Positions 44,101 through 64,000 of a DNA stretch of 64,000 bases are shown here, one piece after another. Position numbers and translations under genes: made by a program. This stretch comes from Cristatella mucedo (Eukaryota > Bryozoa > Phylactolaemata > Cristatellidae). The DNA is taken from the NCBI GenBank assembly GCA_009760855.2, contig WPIO01000070.1:732501-796500 (forward strand), read 5' to 3'. The notes beneath the pieces are model-generated. The model saw only the letters and a list, made by a program, of their open reading frames with translations. It was not told where the DNA came from and did no database searches. Each line of letters starts with the position of its first letter. The first letter of the stretch is position 1.

Positions 44101-47076
44101 AATAATAAATAATAAATAATAAATAATAAATAATAAATAATAAATAATGAATAATGAATAATGAATAATGAATAATAAATAATGAATAATGAATAATGAA
44201 TAATGAATAATGAATAATGAATAATGAATAATGAATAATGAATAATAAATAATGAAAATAATAATAATAACAATAATAATAATAATAAACAATAATAATG
44301 AAAAAGCTCACTTCCTTAATGTCTAGCGGTACATTCCAATGGCACGGAGAACCACTTTTGAGCCGCCTCAGCCGACAAGCAAGTAGCTTGAAAGCCAAGT
44401 ACAAGCGATTATTAATCGCCACTTGAGATGGGCTTTTTTTGCAATCTACAACCTAGATTGCGATATATTCATTTCCTAGTTGCTATAATTGAGGAACCTT
44501 CAACGAATCTACAGATTAGCTGTCGCACAGAACCAGACCAGTTTAGCACGCATACATTCCTTAGCGCCGCGACGCGTACTGTTTGCGGTAAAGACTTCCA
44601 GTTCTGGAGCCACTGCAGCGATACGCAGCAACACATACGGCGGCACAATCGGCGTAGCACAAGCAGCGCTGCATCGGTCGCGCCACGGTGGCGTCCGCGG
44701 CATGCTTTGCCATTTGACTGATGGCGGCGAGTGGATCACGTGACGGGCCCGCGGCGCTGCGAGGAAGATTGGCGATTGCCGCTGCGATGGGGCTACGGTG
44801 AAGGTTCTGCAGGTCCTGCGCTGTGGAACTCACTTCTACGATTCCTACGCAACGACGTCTACTTTTCTGCTGCCGACTGTGGCACATCCTTTCCAGCTGT
44901 TCTGAGCTGCTACTTCCATGCCACTCACCACCTCAACTACCGTCCTGACTCAGCTATACTTCTCACTATCTCTTTGTTGAATGCGATGAATTCTGTTAGC
45001 TACCACATGCGTACCGAAAGCCGTTTAGGCTTTGAGTACGCTATATAAAACTCACGTAGCACCCAATTTGTCGTTGTGGCTTTGTGGAGTTTCAAACGGA
45101 AATAAATTACATTACGCGACTGTGGAACGGCCATGCTACCTCGGGGTGGGCGGGAATGTCGAGACCTTGCGGCCCCAATGCAAGTGCCTCAAGAAGCGAG
45201 CACTTTCCCGTCTCCAAGCTACCGTCCACCGTCGGCGTAAGATGTCTGAAAGGCTAGAGGAGTAAAACAGCGGCATGCAACATAATTCAGACTAAGACTG
45301 CCGAAATGTTACTCGCGATTTTTGAACTGCTACTACTGGGAGCCACCTACGCCACAATCGATGATTAGGCGATATAAAAAATCGAAAGTCATGTAATAGG
45401 CTGCCGTAGAGCCTCGAGCTTTCGAGCTTCCGGTGGGCGGGAGTTGTGCGCCTGCGCCGCTTTGCGCCGGTCGCCGGCTCAGCGACGCTCCGAGTGCCAG
45501 AGTTGCTGTATCTACGGCTTACACAGGACATCGGAACTCTCCATCTCAGACCTCTCTACGCTATGGATATCGATTTTTATTAATAAGCATGGACACTCAT
45601 TCTTGCCGCCGCGATCGGCTGCGATTTGCATGCTGACCCTGTGCATGTCACCCCTAACCATGTTATTCATTTTGTTTGTTTATCAAGCATGATATTACTC
45701 ACCATTCAATTGCATTTCCCTTTGCAGCAAATTTAAAGCACCTAGAGAGAGATTGAGTTCTCTGAGGGCGCTTTATCAAGTGGATTATTATTATTATTAT
45801 TAGTATTGTCGGCTAAAGTCGGACTATTCGCGAGCGTAGGCGCTGCACCGGTCATACGTCACTGCTCCCGTGCTAGTTCCGACTTCCTGGTACAAGGTTC
45901 AGGGCTTCACCGGTATTTATGAACAAGTCAAAAAGGGCGCTGGCGCTTTTACATATAAACGCTGTAATTAACTTATATAGCCCCCTAGGAGAACTCAATC
46001 TCTATTCAGACGCTTCACGTTTGCCCCGGAGCCCGTGACCTCGGCATGACCTCGGTTGGGGCGAGCACCTTAAACACTGGGGCAACCCAGCGCGGCGTTT
46101 TCGAGCTCTGCGCTTGCGGCCTAATGAAATCAGTGCAAAAACCGCTACAGCCTTGAATTTGCATCTGGAGCGTCGTCTGTGTTGCTGATTTGCGGTATAA
46201 TAATAATAATATTATTGTATGTTTTATAGCGCCCTCAGAGAACTGACTCTCTGTCTAGGCACTTTACAGACGCTGAGTATTCGTTCAGTGCTACGATCGG
46301 TATTCGTCGTTAATGATCGTCGCTCGGCAGCCCACGGCGACGCGCGAGGTGCAGTTTGGAGGCTCGCAGTGGGAGGCGAAACTTAGCTTAGCTTGAAGTT
46401 ATTGTAAGCTAGTAATGGAACCGTCCGCGGCATTTCTGGCGATGGCGGGAAGAAGGACGGGCGCGAAGAGGAGCTCGCACCGACCGCCTACGAGCGGCAG
46501 ACCGGAGCGGGACGTGGAAGAGAGCTAGCCAGTAGAAAATGGCGGAACTGCTCGAAGGAGCCGCTCGCGTCCTTGAACGCCGAGAAACCTCCGCGTGACT
46601 CTTAAAAGCATCGAGGTCAGCGAGGCGGTGGTGGCAACGAGAGTCGTGGTACGTGTGACTCCGTCCCGCGCGCGCGCGCACGCTCGCGCGCGCACGCACC
46701 TCGGCGGAAGAATGGAGTTGAGAATCTCCTCTGTCTGCTGCGTCTCCTTGGCGTCCACTGGCGGAAGCTTCTTACTTCCCGGCGGGCTGGGGATCAGCGC
46801 AGTTTGCTCGCCCGGCGTCGGCGACGTCGACGAGACCTTGAGTGCCTTGGCCTGCGCGGCGGCGAGACGGAGTGGCGGTCGAGCGCCTGCGCCTGGGCCT
46901 GGGCGCGCTAGCCAGTTTCGCGGACGCGTCGCCGCGTCGCCGCCGCGCCTGTCGACGCGGCGACGCGCTTCTACGCCAAGCTAGCGAGAACTGACCTTGG
47001 GAGTCTTCTTCTCCGTGTTCCTGCTGACGAGAACAGGATTGTCGTACCGAACGAGTGAGGAATTCGGAGGGATCAT
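31596..47076 (-). CDS. DNALI1: DNALI1, axonemal dynein light intermediate chain (six exons)
   Basis: This is the p28-type light chain of single-headed inner dynein arms, needed for motility of cilia and flagella; known family members bind the tail of inner-arm heavy chains. The coding sequence joins 47076-46996, 46851-46700, 39746-39577, 38095-37917, 34642-34478 and 31634-31596. Together these make 786 bp, 261 residues plus stop, against 258 in human. Phases agree at every junction and all introns are GT-AG. The N-terminus MIPPNSSLVRYDNPVLVSRN and the motif EEILNSILPP are family hallmarks. The core (LWVQQVSSTPATR, QARETGICPVRRELYSQCF, TINCAERGLLLLRVRDEIRM) is almost unchanged from human. The C-terminal half (ISELEQDKRDLERQVNELK onward) is a coiled coil ending in SQLEGIIAPNKK. 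Exons 3 and 4 lie inside a large inverted duplication. Confidence 0.96.
31905..32915 (-). mobile_element. LINE family A in DNALI1 intron 5
   Basis: From the AAT tail at 31905, antisense 3' end, then RT C-terminal frames: FKLVHAYVTSPLDFCNSLL, LVCRERRSYHITPLLADLHW and the upstream KLERLTLKIGSAS. Several frameshifts; ends near 32915. Confidence 0.9.
32960..33925 (-). mobile_element. LINE family B interrupted by unknown insert
   Basis: The family-B end lies at 32960-33108 (GGTGTTACGCAGGAGAGTTT, CTAAGCGGCTTTCGGTGCGC) and continues at about 33590-33925 (CACAGACTTCATCTCACGCA, GGAATGGAACAGCTAATTTA). About 480 bp of unrelated sequence separates the halves. Confidence 0.8.
33109..33589. other. About 480-bp insertion of unknown type in LINE B
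   Basis: Sequence between the two halves of a family-B LINE. It contains a doubled GATGGGCGGA motif (33213-33246) and a palindromic CTGTCTAGACAG (33350-33361). I see no clear terminal repeats or coding motif. Confidence 0.5.
33930..34092 (+). repeat. tRNA-type SINE, family S1 (diverged)
   Basis: Box B GGTTCGAATCT at about 33986, then GCGGGCGATCCTTTATCGCC, ACAGCGGTTAAGGCTCTTCT and the S1-type tail with CTCAGCTAGTATA. Confidence 0.7.
34296..34442. repeat. (CT)n microsatellite in DNALI1 intron 5
   Basis: CT dinucleotides with CCC and TTT breaks, ending only 36 bp from the exon 5 donor. Seen from the gene it is a GA repeat just inside intron 5. Confidence 0.95.
34478..34642 (-). CDS. DNALI1: DNALI1 exon 5 (coiled coil)
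   Basis: Starts after CGCACAG and ends before GTCAGT on the minus strand; 165 bp, 55 codons, phase 0 at both ends. It encodes ISELEQDKRDLERQVNELK through QQFLKRSNAQLK, the heptad-rich segment matching human IAELETEKRDLERQVNEQK. Confidence 0.96.
34686..34765 (-). mobile_element. LINE family A 3' tail scrap
   Basis: AATAATAATAATAATAGTT, then CAGAGAATTAAATCTCTTGC; the last 80 bp of the element, just upstream of exon 5 in intron 4. Confidence 0.65.
35024..35125 (-). mobile_element. LINE family A 3' tail inside right arm
   Basis: AAT/ATT tail, then AAGCGCCCTCCAAGTACTCG and TTGCAGCAAAGG; the mirror of 28375-28468. It has an extra TAATAATAATAATATCATTA expansion. Confidence 0.85.
35654..36262 (-). 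mobile_element. LINE family A in right arm
   Basis: AAT tail at 35654, antisense 3' end (GTTAGGGGTGACACGCACAG), then RT C-terminal remnants (TGGTAGCCAGTGCAGGTCGG region) up to about 36262. Confidence 0.85.
36263..36879. other. No gene seen; right-arm-only DNA
   Basis: Sequence between two LINE-A copies that is absent from the left arm. Only short ORFs and no recognised motif. Confidence 0.4.
36880..37285 (+). mobile_element. LINE family A, 3' end in right arm
   Basis: Decayed RT C-terminus (CCTAGCCTACCT-like, then GACATTTAAAAAGAAGCTTA) and the 3' end AAGTGCCTAGAAAGAGATTA with an ATT tail; only the last part persists in the left arm. Confidence 0.8.
37917..38095 (-). CDS. DNALI1: DNALI1 exon 4 (conserved core)
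   Basis: 179 bp between acceptor CGTTCCAG and donor GTGAGC on the minus strand. It completes the split Asp codon of QCF-D and encodes ELIRQVTINCAERGLLLLRV through AFGMRKALQAEQGKSDMERK, practically identical to the human core. Confidence 0.97.
38236..39570. repeat. 9-bp array (GGCGGCAGC)n filling DNALI1 intron 3
   Basis: About 1.3 kb of GGCGGCAGC units on the plus strand (GCTGCCGCC on the DNALI1 sense strand), with local GGC-only stretches and one phase slip near 39320. It starts seven bases inside the exon 3 donor and makes up most of intron 3. It has no stop codon in any of six frames over most of its length. Confidence 0.97.
39577..39746 (-). CDS. DNALI1: DNALI1 exon 3
   Basis: 170 bp between acceptor CGCGCAG and donor GTGAGC. 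It encodes EWTESGQLWVQQVSSTPATR through TGICPVRRELYSQCF and ends with the first base of Asp. It matches human EWVEDTQLWIQQVSSTPSTR closely. Confidence 0.97.
39896..40634. other. No gene; LINE A tail at 40258-40325
   Basis: The short block TGTAAAGTGCCAAGAGAGAG with GGGCGCTGTACAAACGTATT is the family-A 3' end in the plus orientation. The rest is part of DNALI1 intron 2 without visible features. Confidence 0.5.
40635..40772 (+). repeat. tRNA-type SINE, family S2
   Basis: CCAGCGGTTAAGGTGCTCG, GAGGTCGTGGGCTCAAGCCC and the LINE-like end CACCTGAATAGAGATTAAGT with GGGGCGCTATATAAA. Confidence 0.75.
40773..41097. other. No gene seen
   Basis: Unique intronic DNA of DNALI1 intron 2; no motif recognised. 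Confidence 0.4.
41098..41188. repeat. (AT)n(GT)n compound microsatellite
   Basis: About ten AT units followed by about 35 GT units. Confidence 0.96.
41444..42070 (-). mobile_element. LINE family B, best-preserved 3' half
   Basis: On the plus strand it starts with ATGTA pentamers (41448-41472), then the family-B end. The minus strand keeps one long frame: NMAARLVFKSQRFEHVSPLL, GWLPVEQRI, GLAPSYLAELLHQFQPVRAL, GDRSFSSAGPRLWNSLPQF and a C-terminus ending QNSPA. This is the RT thumb and C-terminal part of a CR1/L2-type LINE. The frame is open for about 180 codons, so the copy is young; the polymerase core is missing. Confidence 0.9.
42138..42240 (-). mobile_element. LINE family A 3' tail
   Basis: AATAAGAATAACAATATATT, AGCACCCTCGGAAAACTTAA and CACTTTACGTATGCTGCGAA. 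Confidence 0.8.
42372..42522 (+). repeat. tRNA-type SINE, family S2
   Basis: GGCCCAGCGGTTAGGTGCTC, GATCGTTGGCTCGAGCCCC and AAGCGCCTGAATAGAGAG with a TTCTTAGGGCGCCATGCAAA end; closest to the copy at 19.5 kb, with which it shares the GGTGGATGTATTTGATGGCC-type insert. Confidence 0.75.
42523..42896. other. No gene seen
   Basis: DNALI1 intron 2 DNA with short overlapping ORFs. Confidence 0.4.
42897..43372 (-). mobile_element. LINE family A 3' region
   Basis: AATAATAGTAACGATACATT, GCGCCCTCAGAGAACTCAAT, GTTAGGGGCGACAGGCACAG and the RT C-terminus (antisense) up to about 43372. Confidence 0.85.
43373..44007. other. No gene seen
   Basis: Unique DNA in DNALI1 intron 2, no motif recognised. Confidence 0.4.
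44008..44290. repeat. 7-bp AT-rich array (AATAATG/AATAATA)n
   Basis: About 35 copies of a 7-bp unit with G or A at the last position, followed by plain AAT triplets to 44290. The two unit forms occur in blocks. The minus-strand frame gives an artificial FIIHYSL repeat. Confidence 0.95.
44291..44794. other. No gene seen
   Basis: Overlapping short ORFs on both strands without motifs. Confidence 0.35.
44795..45112 (+). mobile_element. LINE family B 3' end
   Basis: The plus strand reads GPALWNSLLRFLRNDVYFSA, LSCYFHATHHLNY and SVSYHMRTESRLGFEYAI, followed by TCGTTGTGGCTTTGTGGAGT. Confidence 0.85.
45113..45620. other. No gene seen
   Basis: Unique DNALI1 intron 2 sequence. Confidence 0.35.
45621..45805 (+). 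mobile_element. LINE family A 3' end
   Basis: TGCATGCTGACCCTGTGCAT, AAGCACCTAGAGAGAGATTG, TCTGAGGGCGCTTTATCAAG and an ATT tail. Confidence 0.88.
45970..46097 (-). repeat. tRNA-type SINE, family S2
   Basis: In antisense: AACTCAATCTCTATTCAGAC, GAGCCCGTGACCTCGGC and GGCGAGCACCTTAAACACTGG (the head). Confidence 0.7.
46196..46278 (-). mobile_element. LINE family A 3' tail
   Basis: ATAATAATAATAATATTATT, AGCGCCCTCAGAGAACTGAC and TCTAGGCACTTTACAG. Confidence 0.8.
46279..46699. other. DNALI1 intron 2, donor-proximal part
   Basis: GC-rich intron DNA with an alternating CG/CGCA tract at about 46668-46697 right after the exon 2 donor. No further feature. Confidence 0.4.
46700..46851 (-). CDS. DNALI1: DNALI1 exon 2
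   Basis: 152 bp between acceptor CGCGCAG and donor GTGCGT on the minus strand. It begins AKALKVSSTSPTPG (human ARLLKVS), runs through a Pro-rich linker and ends ETQQTEEILNSILPP plus two bases of Arg; human has EEILNAILPPREW. Confidence 0.94.
46996..47076 (-). CDS. DNALI1: DNALI1 exon 1 (start codon)
   Basis: 81 bp. The start is the ATG at 47076-47074 because MIPPNSSLVRYDNPVLVSRN aligns from its first residue with human MIPPADSLLKYDTPVLVSRN. The donor GTCAGT follows TPK. Confidence 0.96.
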
Positions 47077-47209
47077 GGTTGACGGTGTTGCGCGTCGCGC
47101 CTACGGCTGCAGGTGCTCACCAACGTTGCTAGGCGACGTTAAACATCGGGCTGGGCATGCCTGCGCCAGCCTCGCTCCGGATGCGGCAGCCACCCAGCAG
47201 ACACTGGCA
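47077..47209. promoter_or_regulatory. Divergent promoter between DNALI1 and EMC2
   Basis: Only 133 bp separate the DNALI1 start codon (minus strand) from the EMC2 start codon (plus strand), so both 5' UTRs and core promoters must share or overlap this segment or use noncoding upstream exons. It is moderately GC-rich with several CpGs, no TATA box is apparent, and it contains an RFX X-box. Confidence 0.7.
47125..47137 (-). promoter_or_regulatory. RFX X-box motif
   Basis: The minus strand reads GTCGCCTAGCAAC, a full match to the X-box consensus GTNRCC-N(0-3)-RGYAAC with a 1-nt spacer, 49 bp upstream of the DNALI1 ATG. RFX factors drive ciliary genes through such sites, which fits an axonemal dynein gene. 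Confidence 0.75.
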
Positions 47210-63440
<16,231 letters not shown>

Positions 63441-63811
63441 GTGCGTGCATCCGCCGCTGATGGTGCAATTCGCCATCACGTTTAACCATCATGTCATCGC
63501 TGGCATCTGCTGCCGGCCCGTGGCGTCCCCCTCAACAAGAGGCGACAGGCTGCCAACGCTGCCGAGGTCTCCATCTTGTTGCCTCTAGCCGTGCAACGAA
63601 TGTATACACTGAGTCGCAAGAAATCCTTGCAGTATGGTCACCCACCACTGCTGTGACTGTAAATTCGTTCGGGTAGGGTAATTAGAAGGTTTTCTACAAT
63701 GCCTGGGATACTTAAGTTATGCAAAACATGTGAAAATATTCATTGATAGCCAAGAACACACATGCTGCTAGTTACGTTAAGTGTGCCGTCGGTTCACCAC
63801 GATTCATTATG
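63441..63811. other. No gene seen (EMC2 intron 7)
   Basis: I looked for the next EMC2 exon (a YTQGG-like start) up to the window end and found none. Confidence 0.4.
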
Positions 63812-63888
63812 ATAATAATAACAATAATATTAATAATAATGCACTTGATAAAGCGCCCTCAGAGAACTCGATCTCTTTCTAGGCTCTC
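63812..63888 (-). mobile_element. LINE family A 3' tail
   Basis: AATAATAACAATAATATTAA, AAGCGCCCTCAGAGAACTCG; cut after about 75 bp. Confidence 0.82.
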
Positions 63889-64000
63889 TTTATGACCTCC
63901 CTTGTCTGTCCAGGCTTCGAGGCCACCAGCTTCTGCATTGTCTCTTCTGCTGTACAACCTTCCAGTGGAAGCCTGAGAGCTTCACTGAATAGGTCGGCTA

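Overview
The window is a piece of an animal (metazoan) nuclear genome. It has genes split by long introns with GT-AG borders, non-LTR retrotransposons, tRNA-type SINEs, DNA-transposon remnants and long simple repeats, and no operons or prokaryotic genes. Two genes can be reconstructed exon by exon. One encodes an inner-arm axonemal dynein subunit, so the organism makes motile cilia or flagella. Both proteins are animal-like but clearly diverged from the human ones. An invertebrate is likely; I cannot name the lineage from sequence alone.

Layout. 1-14 kb: no recognisable host gene, but SINE and LINE fragments, a pogo-like DNA element and a 187-bp hAT element resembling SPIN (8.5-9.0 kb). 14.8-16.8 kb: a single 663-codon, Ala/Glu-rich ORF on the minus strand with nine in-frame 33-bp repeats. 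16.8-25.8 kb: mostly GC-rich DNA with many simple repeats and no gene I can identify. 26.3-28.6 kb and 34.9-39.9 kb: two arms of a large inverted duplication. 31.6-47.1 kb: a complete six-exon DNALI1 gene (axonemal dynein light intermediate chain, p28 family) on the minus strand. 47.2 kb to the right edge: the first seven exons of EMC2 (ER membrane protein complex subunit 2, a TPR protein) on the plus strand; the 3' end lies outside the window.

DNALI1 and EMC2 are head to head: 133 bp separate their start codons, and inside that gap is a perfect match to the RFX X-box, the usual switch of ciliary genes. The right arm of the inverted duplication carries DNALI1 exons 3 and 4. The left arm carries a second, opposite-facing copy of these exons with splice sites intact, 3' of the gene. 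A 9-bp GC-rich repeat (CTGCCGCCG on the sense strand) fills DNALI1 intron 3 for about 1.3 kb but only about 0.13 kb in the duplicate. The same 9-mer forms another array at 22.5-22.9 kb.

Most of the remaining sequence is transposon debris. Two CR1/L2-like LINE families dominate: family A ends in an ATT-rich tail, family B in ATGTA/TACAT pentamers. Two tRNA-type SINE families are present; one of them ends with the family-A LINE tail. In EMC2 intron 1 these elements are nested three deep.
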